Shown here: one piece after another, positions 12,181 to 21,772 of the stretch
Layout: each line of letters begins with the position of its first letter
Position numbering within the stretch: position 1 is the first letter of the stretch
Assembly: GCA_963706685.1 (NCBI GenBank)
Contig: CAVPMY010000005.1
Coordinates: 682,001-746,000, forward strand
Length of the DNA stretch: 64,000 nt
From: CADEEN01 sp963706685
Lineage (GTDB): Bacteria; Pseudomonadota; Gammaproteobacteria; Burkholderiales; Burkholderiaceae_C
Reading direction: 5' to 3'
Notes under the pieces: model-generated
Databases searched by the model: none
What the model was told of the DNA's origin: nothing
The model's input: only the letters and a program-made list of their open reading frames with translations
Made by a program: the position numbers and the translations under genes

Positions 12181-13181
12181 ATGCGGGAGCGCGTATGTCC
12201 GAACGCGCTGCGACTTCGACAAGATCGACCTTCATCTCGTCAGGGTCTTGCACACCGTGATCACCGAACGCAGCGTCTCGCGCGCCGCACTCAAGCTCGC
12301 CAGCACGCAGCCCGCCGTCAGCGCGCAGCTGAAGCGGCTGCGCGCGCTGACCGGCGACGCGTTGCTGGTGCGCTCCGGCACCGGCCTGGCGCCGACCGCC
12401 ACCGCGCTGTCGCTGGTCGAACCGGCGGCAACGCTGCTGCGCGAGGCCGAACGCCTGTTCGGCGAGCGCACGCGCCGCGCGCGCCTTCGACGCCAGCGCA
12501 CGGCCACGCGCCACGTTCCGCATCGCCGCCAGCGACTACCTCGACCCGCTGTTCCTGCCCGAGCTGGTGGCGCGACTGCAAGCGCGTGCGCCCAACGCAC
12601 GCATCGAGCTGCATGCCGCTGTCGGCGGACTACGACTACCGCAGCGAGCCTGGCCCGCGGCGAGGTCGATCTGGTCATCGGCAACTGGCTCGAGCCGCCG
12701 GGCGAGCTGCACCTCGGCCGCCTGTTCACCGACGAGATCGTCTGCCTGGTCGGCGACGACCACCCGGCCGCCGCGCAACCCGCGCGGCTGGAACGAGGCG
12801 CGCTACCTGGCCGGCGAGCATGTGGCGCCGACGCCGTTGCACGCCGGCGCGCGCGGCGTCATCGACGAGCACCTGGCGAGCCAGGGTCTGGAGCGCCAGA
12901 TCGTGGTGCGCAGCCCGCACTTCGGGCTGATCCCGCTGATGCTGGCGCAGACGCACGCTGGTGCTGACCACCGGGCGGCTGTTCTGCACACGCTATGTCG
13001 ATGCGCTGCCGGTGCGCATCGTGCGCTGCCCGGTCGCGTTTCCGCCGCTGACCTACTACCAGCTGTGGCATGAGCGTGACGCATGCGAGCGCCGCCGGCG
13101 CGCTGGCTGCGCGAGCAGGTGCGCGACGTGGCACGCACGCTGGCCAGCCACGCGCTGCCGACGAGGCGCAAGACATCATGA
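12181..13181 (+). CDS. LysR-family regulator of purine catabolism (frameshifted)
   Basis: DNA-binding activator or repressor, probably of the divergent xdhAB and of guaD downstream. The winged-helix domain reads LHLVRVLHTVITERSVSRA and LASTQPAVSAQLKRLR; the effector domain includes FRIAASDYLDPLFLPELV, NWLEPPGELHLGRLFTDEI and a C-terminal YYQLWHER. At least six single-base shifts are present; the first is CTGCGACTTC at 12208-12217, where CTGGACTTC is expected. ATG at 12181 is the likely start once this base is dropped. The 57-base gap to xdhA is AT-richer than its surroundings and contains ATACGAT and GATATCC motifs, but no clear LysR box could be fixed. Confidence 0.8.
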
Positions 13182-14497
13182 GCCAGCAGCAGACCAAACT
13201 CGCCATCCGCGGCGACCTGCTCGACTTCACCGCCGACCCCGGCTTCGGCGGCACGCTGTCGTCCAAGGTGCGCGTCATGACGCCGACCATTGGCTGCTGA
13301 TCGACAACGGGCGCATCGTCGGCGCGCAGCGCCGACCGAGCCCGACGCCGGCTGGCAGCGCAGCACGATCACACGCGGCCGCCTGGTCACTGCCGGGCTT
13401 CATCGACACCCATGTGCACAGCCCGCAGCTCGACGTGATCGCCAGCTACGGCGCGCAGCTGCTCGACTGGCTCAACACCTACACCTTCCCGGCCGAGATG
13501 CGCTTTGCCGACCCGGCGGTCGGCGGCGCAGGGCTCGGCGCGTTTTCTCGACGCGCTGCTGGCCCACGGCACGACCTCGGCGGTGGTCTTCCCGACCGTG
13601 CACAAGGTCTCGGTCGACGCACTGTTCGACGCCGCCAGCGAGCGCGGCATGCGGCTCATCGCCGGCAAGGTGCTGATGGACCGCCACGCCCCCGACGGCC
13701 TGCGCGACGACGTCGCGCAGGCCGAGCGCGACTGCAGCGATCTGATCGCGCGCTGGCACGGCCGCGGCCGCCTGGCCTATGCAGTGACGGTGCGCTTCGC
13801 GCCGACCAGCACGCCCGAGCAGCTCGACGATGGCCGGCGCGCTGCTGGCGGCCCACCCGGGCCTGTACATGCAGACCCATGTGGCCGAGAACCGCGACGA
13901 GGTGCGCTGGGTGGCCGAGCTGTTCCCGCGCGCGCGCAGCTACCTCGACGTCTACCGCCAGCACGGCCTGCTCAACCGGCGCGCGGTGCTGGCGCACGGC
14001 GTCTGGCTCGACGCCGACGACCGCGCGCTGCTGCGCGACAGCGGCGCGCAGATCGCGCACTGCCCGAGCTCGAACCTGTTCCTCGGCAGCGGCCTGTTCG
14101 GCTGGACGCGCGCTGCAAGACGCCGGCGCGCCGGTCAGCGCTGGCCAGCGACGTCGGCGGCGGCACCGCCTGTCGATGCTGCGCACGCTGGCCGACGCCT
14201 ACAAGGTGCAGGCGCTGCGCGGCGTGCGCCTGACGGCCTGGAAGGCGCTGCACGCGGCCACGCGCGGCGCGGCGCGGGCGCTGCGACCTCGAACACGAGA
14301 TCGGCAGCTTCGAGCCCGGCACGCTGGCCGACGTGACGGTGTGGGACTGGGCCGTAGGCCCGGTGGCACAGCACCGCGATGCACAGGTGCGCGATCTGCA
14401 TGAACGCGTGTTCGCCTGGATGACGCTCGGCGACGAGCGCAACCTGGTCGCGACCTGGGTCGCCGGCCGCAAGCTGTACCAACGCCCCGGCGCCTGA
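13178..14497 (+). CDS. guaD: Guanine deaminase (frameshifted)
   Basis: Amidohydrolase that converts guanine to xanthine plus ammonia, feeding xanthine dehydrogenase. The metal site motif PGFIDTHVHSPQ is complete, followed by YGAQLLDWLNTYTFP, HGTTSAVVFPTVHK, LIAGKVLMDRHAPD, THVAENRDEV, LAHGVWLD and HCPSSNLFLGSG, with the late Asp in LASDVGGG. These are all family landmarks in the right order. About eight frame changes occur; two are AGCGCTG (expected AGCCTG or AGCTG) near 14146 and CTGCGACCTC at 14281-14290. ATG at 13178 overlaps the LysR stop. Corrected length is near 437 residues. Confidence 0.9.
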
Positions 14498-14528
14498 ACG
14501 CCGCGCCACAACGAACCCTGGAGACGAC

Positions 14529-15874
14529 ATGACCACAGACACCACGACCCCAGCCCTGCCCGGCAGCGGCGGATTTCTCGACCGCTATTTCAAGCTCACC
14601 GAGCATGGCAGCAACGTGCGCACCGAACTGGTGGCCGGCCTGACGACATTCCTGACGATGGCCTACATCATCTTCGTCAACCCGTCGATCCTCGGCGACG
14701 CCGGCATGCCCAAGGGCGCGGTGTTCGTCGCCACCTGCCTGATCGCGGCGCTGGGCACGACGATCATGGGCGCTGTACGCCAACTACCCGATCGCGCTGG
14801 CGCCCGGCATGGGCCTGAACGCCTACTTCGCCTATGTCGTCGTGCTCGGCATGGGCTTCACCTGGCAGACGGCGCTCGGCGCGGTGTTCATCTCGGGCTG
14901 CCTGTTCCTGCTGGTCACGCTGATCGGGCTTGCGCGAGCAGATCATCAAGGGCATTCCGCATTCGCTGCGCGTCGCCATCACGGTGGGTATCGGCATGTT
15001 CCTGGCGATCATCGCGCTCGAAGAGTGCCGGCATCGTCGCTGCAAGCAAGGCCACCTACGTCACGCTGGGCGACCTGCACCAGCCCTCGGTGGTGCTGGC
15101 GGCGATCGGCTTCTTCGCCATCGTCGCGCTCGACAAGTTGAAGGTCCGCGGCGCGATCCTGATCGGCATCCTGCTGGTCACGGTGCTGTCGTTCTACTTC
15201 GGCGGCAACACCTTCGCCGGCGTCTTCTCGGCGCCGCCGTCGATCGAGCCGACGCTTCGTTCAAGCTCGACATCGCCGGCGCGTTCTCGGTCGGCATCCT
15301 CAACGTCGTGCTGGTGTTCTTCCTGGTCGAGCTGTTCGACGCCACCGGCACGCTGATGGGCGTGGCCAAGCGCGCCGGCCTGCTGGTGCCGGGCAAGATG
15401 GACCGCATGAACAAGGCCCTGCTCGCCGACTCGGGCGCGATCTTCGCCGGCTCGCTGCTCGGCACGTCGAGCACCACGGCCTACATCGAAAGCGCCTCGG
15501 GCGTGCAGGCCGGCGGCCGCACCGGCCTGACCGCCGTGACGGTGGCGGTGCTGTTCCTGCTGTGCCTGTTCATCTCGCCGCTGGCCGGCTCGGTGCCGGC
15601 CTATGCGACGGCGCCGGCGCTGTTGTTCGTCGCCTGCCTGATGCTGCGCGACCTGACCGAGCTGGAGTGGGACGACTCGACCGAAGTCATCCCGGCCGCC
15701 GTGACGGCATTGATGATGCCCTTCACGTATTCCATCGCCAACGGCCTGGCCTTCGGCTTCATCACCTACGGCCTGCTGAAGCTGCTGACCGGCAAGGCGC
15801 GCGAGGTGCACTACATGGTCTGGATCATCGGCGCGATCTTTCTCTACAAGTTCATCTTCGTCGGCGGCCATTGA
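14529..15874 (+). CDS. AzgA-type adenine/guanine/hypoxanthine permease (frameshifted)
   Basis: Inner-membrane proton-coupled purine base importer of the NCS2 AzgA subfamily. Hydrophobic segments run through the protein. Landmarks are TELVAGLTTFLTMAYIIFV near residue 40, PIALAPGMGLNAYFAY, VELFDATGTLMGVA and SGAIFAGSLLGTSSTTAY, the substrate-binding loops of this family. Frame changes occur near 14772 (GGGCGCTGTAC for GGGCCTGTAC), 14935, 15025 and 15258. A GGAG lies six bases before the ATG. It stands between guaD and an ABC importer, so the block covers uptake and breakdown of purines. Confidence 0.9.
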
Positions 15875-15885
15875 AGGGATAACCC

Positions 15886-17449
15886 ATGGCTGCACCGCGG
15901 CTCGAACTGAAGCACATCAGCAAGCAGTACCCGGCCGTCAAGGCCAACGACGACGTCAGCCTCGCCGTGCAGCCCGGCGAGATCCACGCCATGCTCGGCG
16001 AGAACGGCGCCGGCAAGAGCACGCTGATGAAGATCGTCTTCGGCGCCGTGCAACCCGACGCGGGCCGCATCGCCGTCGACGGCCAGCCGGTGACGATCCG
16101 CAACCCGCACGAGGCCAAGGCGCATGGCATCGCGATGGTGTTCCAGCACTTCAGCCTGTTCGACACGCTGACCGCGGCCGAGAACGTGTGGCTCGGCCTC
16201 GACACCGGCGAGACGCTGACCCAGGTGACCGAGCGGATGAAGGAGAAGGCCGGCGTCTACGGCCTGCAGGTCGACGCCTCGCGCCCGGTGCACAGCCTGT
16301 CGGTCGGCGAACGTCAGCGTGTCGAGATCGTCCGCGCGCTGCTGGCCGAGCCCAAGCTGCTGATCCTCGACGAGCCGACCTCGGTGCTGACGCCGCTGGC
16401 GGTGCAGACGCTGTTCCTGACGCTGCGCCAACTGGCGCAGGAAGGCTGCTCGATCCTCTACATCAGCCACAAGCTCGACGAGATCCGCGAACTGTGCCAG
16501 CGCCTGCACGGTGCTGCGCGGCGGCAAGGTCACCGGCAGCGTCGATCCGCGCAACGAGATCCAACGCCTCGCTGTCGCGGCTGATGATCGGCGCCGAGCC
16601 GCCGCAACTGGTGCACCGCGAAGCGACGCTCGGTGTCGTTGCGCTGGAGCTGAAGAAGCTGAGCCTCGAGCCCGACAGTCCCTATGGCGTGCCGTTGCGC
16701 GGCATGTCGCTGGCGCTGCGCGCCGGCGAGGTGCTCGGCGTCGCCGGCGTCTCGGGCAACGGCCAGCAGGAATTGCTGGCCGCGTTGTCGGGCGAGGACC
16801 GCGCGCTGCGCGCCGGGCAGCCTCGCGCTGTTCGGCAACGACATTGCCCGCGCCAGCCCGTCGCAAGCGACGACAGCAGGGCCTGCACTTCGTGCCCGAG
16901 GAGCGACTGGGTCGCGGCGCGGTACCGTTGCAGTCGCTGGCCGCGAACACGCTGCTGACGCGGCGCGAAACGGTCAATGCGCTTCGGCTGGATCGACGTC
17001 GGCGCGACGCGCGAACTCGCCGCCAGGCTCATCGAGCGCTTCAAGGTCAAGGCCGGCGGACCCGACGCGCGCGGCGAAGAGCCTGTCGGGCGGCAACCTG
17101 CAGAAGTTCATCGTCGGCCGCGAGATCGACGCCGATCCGAAGGTGCTGATCGTCGCCCAGCCGACCTGGGGCGTCGACGTCGGCGCCGCGGCGCAGATCC
17201 GCGGCGAGCTGCTGGCGCTGCGCGATGCCGGCTGCGCGGTGCTCGTCGTCAGCGAAGAACTCGACGAACTGTTCGAACTCTCCGATCGCCTGGTCGTCAT
17301 CGCCCGCGGCGCTCTGCTCGCCGTCGATCGCCACGCGCGACGCCACGGTCGAGCTGATCGGCCAGTGGATGGCCGGCATCTTCGATGACGGGCCCGCAGA
17401 CCCCACGGCGACGTCGGCATCCACGGAGGCGCAGCATGCTCAGGCTTGA
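15886..17449 (+). CDS. Nucleoside-type ABC importer, double ATPase subunit (frameshifted)
   Basis: About 519 residues with two tandem nucleotide-binding domains, as in the BmpA/Nup and RbsA families. Domain 1 shows Walker A GENGAGKSTLMK, signature LSVGERQRVEI and Walker B LLILDEPTSVLTP. Domain 2 shows a GVSGNGQQELL Walker A variant and signature LSGGNLQKFIVGREI, with GVDVGAAAQIR after it. Domain 1 is clean; domain 2 has about seven single-base shifts between 16508 and 17340. An AGGGA precedes the ATG. The next permease starts inside the 3' end. No substrate-binding lipoprotein gene is adjacent, although one is usual in these operons. Confidence 0.9.
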
Positions 17450-18524
17450 ATCGCGGCCCGCGCCGTCGAAGCTGTTCGTCGTCACCTCGCCGCTGATCGC
17501 GCTGGCGGTCACGGTGGCCATCGGCGTGCTGCTGTTCGTGCTGCTCGGCAAGGACCCGGTGCTCGGCCTGCGCATGTTCTTCTGGCGAGCCGATCAAGAG
17601 CGCCTACGCCTGGAGCGAGATCGGCATCAAGGCGACGCCGCTGATGCTGATCGCACTCGGACTGGCGCTGTGCTTTCGCGCCAACGTCTGGAACATCGGC
17701 GCCGAAGGGCAGTACATCCTCGGCGCGGTCTTTGCCGGCGGCATCGCCATGCACGCCACGCCGGATTCGCCGCGCGCCATCGTCATCGTCGATCCTCGTC
17801 GCCGGCATCGTCGGCGGCATGCTGTGGGCGGCGATCACCGCGCTGCTTGCGCGACCGCTTCAACGCCAACGAGATTCTCGTCAGCCTGATGCTGGTCTAC
17901 GTGGCCGAGATGCTGCTGTCGCTACCTCGTCTACGGGCCATGGAAGGACCCGGCGGGCTACAACTTTCCGCAGATCGGTGACCTTCGCCAACCCGACCAA
18001 GGTACCGCGCTTGTTCGAGGGCCTGCGCGTCAACATCGGCATCGTCATCGCGCTGGTCGCGGTGGCCGGCATGACGGTCTTCCTGTTCCGCCTGTTCCGC
18101 GGCTTTCAGGCTCTGGTCGGTGGACAGGCCGGCGCCGCGGCACGCTACGCCGGCTTCTCGTCGCGCACGGCGCTTGTGGACCGCGCTGCTGACCTCGGGC
18201 GGCCTGGCCGGCCTGGCCGGCGCGCTCGAGGCCACCGGCCCGCTGGGCCAGCTCACGCCGTATGTGCCGGTCGGCTACGGCTTCGCGGCCATCATCGTCG
18301 CCTTCGTCGGCCGCCTGCACCCGATCGGCATCGTCTTCTCGGCGGTGCTGATGAGCATGTTCTACATCGGCGGCGAACTCGCGCAGTCGCGCATGCAGTT
18401 GCCGAAATCGATCACCGGCGTGTTCCAGGGGCTGCTGCTGTTTTCGCTGTTGGCAGCCGACACCTTGATCCACTACCGATTGCGCTGGAAGTCCGCGCGC
18501 CGCGCGGCCGGAGCGACAGCATGA
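17436..18524 (+). CDS. Nucleoside-type ABC importer, first permease (frameshifted)
   Basis: Membrane subunit of the purine/nucleoside importer, BPD_transp_2 family. It begins with a cytoplasmic LESRPAPSKLFVVTSPLIA and a first transmembrane helix. The family core WNIGAEGQYILGAVFAGG is intact, followed by FNANEILVSLMLVYVAEM and VGYGFAAIIVAFVGRLHPI. Frame changes lie near 17590, 17795, 17850, 17925, 17985, 18115 and 18180. The ATG overlaps the ATPase 3' end, and the stop overlaps the next start as ATGA. Confidence 0.88.
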
Positions 18525-19441
18525 CCGAGATCGCCCTGCTCATCGCGGCCACGCTCAACGCCGGCACCGTGCTGGCGATCGCCGCGCTCGGCCTGCTGAT
18601 CAACGAACGCGCCGGCGTCGTCAACCTCGGCGCCGAGGGCACGATGCTCGTCGCCGCCGTCGTCGGCTACGCCGCCGCGGTGCACTCGGGCAGCGATCTG
18701 GTGGCGTTCGCGGCAGGCGCGGCGGCCGGCGCGCTGCTGGCGTCGGTCTTCGGCCTGCTCGTCATCTGGCTCAACACCAACCAGTACGCCACCGGCCTGG
18801 CGCTGTCGCTGTTCGGCGTCGGCTTCTCGGCCTTCATCGGCCAGCCCTACACGCGCGAGCGCCTGAGCGAACGTGCGCAGTACGACATTCCGCTGCTGTC
18901 GGACATTCCCTTCATCGGCCCGGCGCTGTTCAAGCAGCACCCGATGGTCTGGGTGGCGATAGCGCTGACGGTGTTCCTGATGTGGTGGCTCAACAAGAGC
19001 CGCAGCGGCCTGATCCTGCGTGCGGTCGGCGAGTCGCCCGAGTCCGCGCATGCGCTCGGCTACCCGGTGCGGCTGATCCGCCTGGCCGCGGTGGTCGCCG
19101 GCGGCGCCCTGTGCGGCGTGGCCGGGGCCTACCTGTCGACGGTCTACACGCCGCTGTGGGTCGAAGGCATGGTGGCAGGCCGCGGCTGGATCGCGCTGGC
19201 GCTGACCACCTTCGCCACCTGGCGCCCGATCCGCGTGCTGCTCGGCGCCTACCTGTTCGGCGGCGTGACGATGCTGCAGTTCCACCTGCAGGGCCAGGGC
19301 GTGCAGGTACCGAGCCAGTTGCTCGTCGCCCTGCCCTACGTGGCGACGATCGTCGTGCTGGTGCTGATCTCGAGCAACGCGGCGTGGATCAAGGCCAACA
19401 TGCCCGCGTCATTGGGCAAACCCTTTGCACCCGGGGGCTAG
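18521..19441 (+). CDS. Nucleoside-type ABC importer, second permease
   Basis: Intact 306-residue membrane subunit, partner of the preceding permease. The motif LLINERAGVVNLGAEGTML near residue 25 marks the transmembrane core of the family; about eight further hydrophobic segments follow, with RAVGESPESAHALGYPV as the cytoplasmic coupling loop that contacts the ATPase. It closes the purine block. Substrate is inferred from the neighbours (guaD, xdhAB, purine permease); ribose or other nucleosides remain possible. Confidence 0.92.
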   Translation: MTEIALLIAATLNAGTVLAIAALGLLINERAGVVNLGAEGTMLVAAVVGYAAAVHSGSDLVAFAAGAAAGALLASVFGLLVIWLNTNQYATGLALSLFGVGFSAFIGQPYTRERLSERAQYDIPLLSDIPFIGPALFKQHPMVWVAIALTVFLMWWLNKSRSGLILRAVGESPESAHALGYPVRLIRLAAVVAGGALCGVAGAYLSTVYTPLWVEGMVAGRGWIALALTTFATWRPIRVLLGAYLFGGVTMLQFHLQGQGVQVPSQLLVALPYVATIVVLVLISSNAAWIKANMPASLGKPFAPGG

Positions 19442-19476
19442 TACCCCAAGCCGCAAGATCAGCTCCGGGCGTGGGC

Positions 19477-19632
19477 CTATTTCACCCCGAGCTTGACCAG
19501 CAAGCGCAGGTACTCGAGCTTGGTGGTGAGTTGCAGCAACTGCTCGTTGAGCCGCGCCAGCGCAACCGTGCTGTCACGCAGATTCATCGGCTGAAACGGC
19601 TGAGGGCCCTTGGGTAGGTTCGGGGTCGACAT
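19477..19632 (-). CDS. Small uncharacterised protein, 51 residues
   Basis: I do not recognise a family. The ATG at 19632 is preceded by AGGGAG at seven bases. The product is Pro-rich at the start (STPNLPKGPQPFQPMNL) and then a single amphipathic helix, STVALARLNEQLLQLTTKLEYLRLL, split here as ARLNEQLLQL and TTKLEYLRLL, ending KLGVK. The leucine spacing suggests a coiled coil or a short partner-binding helix. It lies downstream of the sensor kinase on the same strand, after a hairpin, so it may have its own promoter. Confidence 0.55.
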   Translation of the reverse strand: MSTPNLPKGPQPFQPMNLRDSTVALARLNEQLLQLTTKLEYLRLLVKLGVK

Positions 19633-19720
19633 GTCAACGCTCCCTGGATCGATTCCGTGCCATCGTGCGCATCCGCAGTCCGTCACGCCATCCCGCAGGC
19701 ATGGTGGCTCGACGAACCGG

Positions 19721-19737
19721 GCCCCTGCTTGCGGGGC
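19721..19737 (-). terminator. Hairpin after the sensor kinase stop codon
   Basis: GCCCC and GGGGC pair across a seven-base loop directly after the kinase TGA. There is no T tract, so it may serve as RNA end protection or a weak terminator. Confidence 0.4.
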
Positions 19738-21030
19738 TCAGCCGCGCGCCGCCTCGGCCGTGAGCACCAGCTCGGCAGCAAAGCCGCTCAGACTCAGCGA
19801 CCCTTGGGGCGCAACGGGCAGATCGGACAGGTCGGGCAGGCGCAAGCACCCGCCATGCGCGCGCGCCACCAAGTCGGCGAGCATCAGGCCCAACCCGGTC
19901 TGGCCCTCATAGGTCTGCGCCCGCAGCGCATCGCGCAGTTGCGCCAGGCGTTGCGGCTCGGCACCGTGGCCATCGTCGCGCAACAGCAGGCGATCGGGCG
20001 CCCGCACGCTGAGGGTGGCCCGCCGCGCGCCGTGAAGCACTGAGTTGTCGAGCAGGTTGAGCAACGCGGCAGCGAGCAGGTCGGGGTCGGCATCGACCTG
20101 CGCGTGGTCGTCCACCACCACCTCCAGGCCCAGCAGCGGCAGGTGCGCGAGCAGCGCCTTGACATTGACGCGCTGCCGCTGCACTTCAGCGCCGATGCGA
20201 AACAGATCGAGCAATGAGCGCACCACGCGTTGCAGGCGCACCGACGCGTCACGCACGCGCTGCAGCCGTGGCCGTGCTTCCGGGGTGCTTTCGCGCAGCG
20301 CCACGGCGAGCTGTGCATCCATGCCTGCCAGCGGTGTGCGCAGCGCGTGCGCGGCATGCGCCGCCACCATGCGCTCATGCGCCACGCGTTGTGCCAGCCG
20401 CTGGCCGAGCAGATCGAGCGCATCGTGCACCGGCGCCAGCTCGGCGCGCTCGGCGACGCCAAGCGCTTGTGCGGAATCCAACGGGTCATGCTGGGCCAGG
20501 CGCTGGCTGAGACGCTCCAGCGGCAGCAATTCCTGGCGCACACGGGCGCGCAACCACAGATGACCCAACAGGCCGATCGACAATGCGGCGAGCACTGCGC
20601 TGACCATCACTTCGAGCTGCGTCTCATGGCGCTCGCGCTGCGCGTGCGCCAGATAGAGCATGCGGCCACCGACCTGGGCGCTGCCGTGAACGCGCCAGCC
20701 GGCAGCGCTGCTGAAGCCGGCCGTGGCCGTGCGCCAAAGCGCATCCACCGGCGCATTGGCTGAGCGGCGCAGCACGCTGCCGTCGGCAGCCACGAGTTGC
20801 CAGGCGAAATCTCCATCGTCCGGGGCCGGCATCACCAACGCGGCATCACCGCTCACCGCCAGCGCGGGCCCCAAGATGGCCGCCGTCGACTGCATGGCTT
20901 CGTCGAGCAATTCGTCAACCTCGTGCTGCGCGCCCAGGCCCACGGCCACGGCCACCCCCAGGCTCCAGATCACGGACCAGATCAACAGGGCATTGGCCAG
21001 GCGGCTGCGGATCGAGGGCACTCGACTCAC
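19738..21030 (-). CDS. Sensor histidine kinase paired with the adjacent OmpR-type regulator
   Basis: A 430-residue inner-membrane kinase. One membrane helix at residues about 12-34 and a second near 145-165 (LAALSIGLLGHLWLRARV) flank a periplasmic sensor of about 110 residues. The phosphoacceptor lies in AHALRTPLAGMDAQ, with the His at about residue 228, where the usual HELRTPL is changed to HALRTPL. The ATP-binding domain has LLNLLDNSVLHG, RDDGHGAEP and TGLGLMLADLVARAHGG. The gene follows the response regulator with overlap ATGA-type. By context it is a PmrB/QseC-like sensor controlling lipid A modification; the signal is unknown. Confidence 0.88.
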   Translation of the reverse strand: MSRVPSIRSRLANALLIWSVIWSLGVAVAVGLGAQHEVDELLDEAMQSTAAILGPALAVSGDAALVMPAPDDGDFAWQLVAADGSVLRRSANAPVDALWRTATAGFSSAAGWRVHGSAQVGGRMLYLAHAQRERHETQLEVMVSAVLAALSIGLLGHLWLRARVRQELLPLERLSQRLAQHDPLDSAQALGVAERAELAPVHDALDLLGQRLAQRVAHERMVAAHAAHALRTPLAGMDAQLAVALRESTPEARPRLQRVRDASVRLQRVVRSLLDLFRIGAEVQRQRVNVKALLAHLPLLGLEVVVDDHAQVDADPDLLAAALLNLLDNSVLHGARRATLSVRAPDRLLLRDDGHGAEPQRLAQLRDALRAQTYEGQTGLGLMLADLVARAHGGCLRLPDLSDLPVAPQGSLSLSGFAAELVLTAEAARG

Positions 21031-21692
21031 GGCGGTTTGACCTCCACGCGATATCCCAAGCCGCGCACGGTATCGATCAGGTCACGGCCGAGCTTGCGTC
21101 GCAACGCCGAGATGTGCACTTCGAGCGAATTGCTCGCCACCACGCTTTCGAAGCCGAGGACGAGTCTTTCCAGCTCTGCCTTGGGCACGATGCGCCCGGC
21201 GCGCAGCACCAGGGCTTCGAGCACGGCCCACTCGCGCGCCGTCAGCTCGACGCGCAAGTCGCCCAGGCTGGCCGTGCGCGCCGCCAGATCGACCGCGACG
21301 TCGCCGAACATCTTGCGCGCCTGCGCGGTGCCGGCGCCGCTGCGCCGGCTCACCGCGCGCAGCCGTGCCGCCAGCTCTTCGGGCGCAAACGGTTTGACAA
21401 GGTAGTCGTCGGCGCCGGCGTCGAGGCCGCTGATGCGGTCACTCAATCGGTCGCGGGCCGTCAAGACCAGCGCCGGCGTGCTGTCACCCTGCGTGCGGCG
21501 CGCGCTCAACCAGTCGACGCCGGAGCCGTCGGGCAACTGCCAATCGACGAGCAAGGCGTCATAGGGTTCGTCGCGAAGCGCGCGGGTCTCGGCCAGGCGC
21601 TTGCACCAGTCGACACGATGTCCGTCGGCGCGCAAAAAGTCACGCAGGCCTTCGCCCAGGATCGGATCGTCTTCGATCAGCAGCAAGCGCAT
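21027..21692 (-). CDS. OmpR-family response regulator, PmrA/QseB-like
   Basis: A 221-residue regulator. The receiver begins RLLLIEDDPILGEGL, has the phosphoacceptor Asp at residue 50 in LLVDWQLPDGSG, and the conserved Thr and Lys in LVLTARD and LVKPFAPEEL. The C-terminal winged helix reads LTAREWAVLEALV and SNSLEVHISALRRKLG. It is divergent from eptA, and the 80-base gap holds a hexamer direct repeat of the type bound by PmrA/QseB proteins. ATG at 21692 begins the receiver; an ATG 18 bases upstream is an alternative. Confidence 0.9.
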   Translation of the reverse strand: MRLLLIEDDPILGEGLRDFLRADGHRVDWCKRLAETRALRDEPYDALLVDWQLPDGSGVDWLSARRTQGDSTPALVLTARDRLSDRISGLDAGADDYLVKPFAPEELAARLRAVSRRSGAGTAQARKMFGDVAVDLAARTASLGDLRVELTAREWAVLEALVLRAGRIVPKAELERLVLGFESVVASNSLEVHISALRRKLGRDLIDTVRGLGYRVEVKPP

Positions 21693-21730
21693 GGGCGCCA
21701 ACAGTAGCATTGGCCGCCTGCGCGCCGGGG

Positions 21731-21747
21731 CTTCAGCCGATCTTCAG
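21731..21747 (+). promoter_or_regulatory. Direct repeat resembling a PmrA/QseB box
   Basis: CTTCAG, five bases, CTTCAG. The 11-bp period and the CTT..G hexamers match the layout of known PmrA boxes, where two direct half sites are bound by a regulator dimer on one face of the helix. It lies in the divergent region between the regulator and eptA. Binding is inferred. Confidence 0.55.
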
Positions 21748-21772
21748 GTGCCAACGTCACAGTTGGAAGTCC

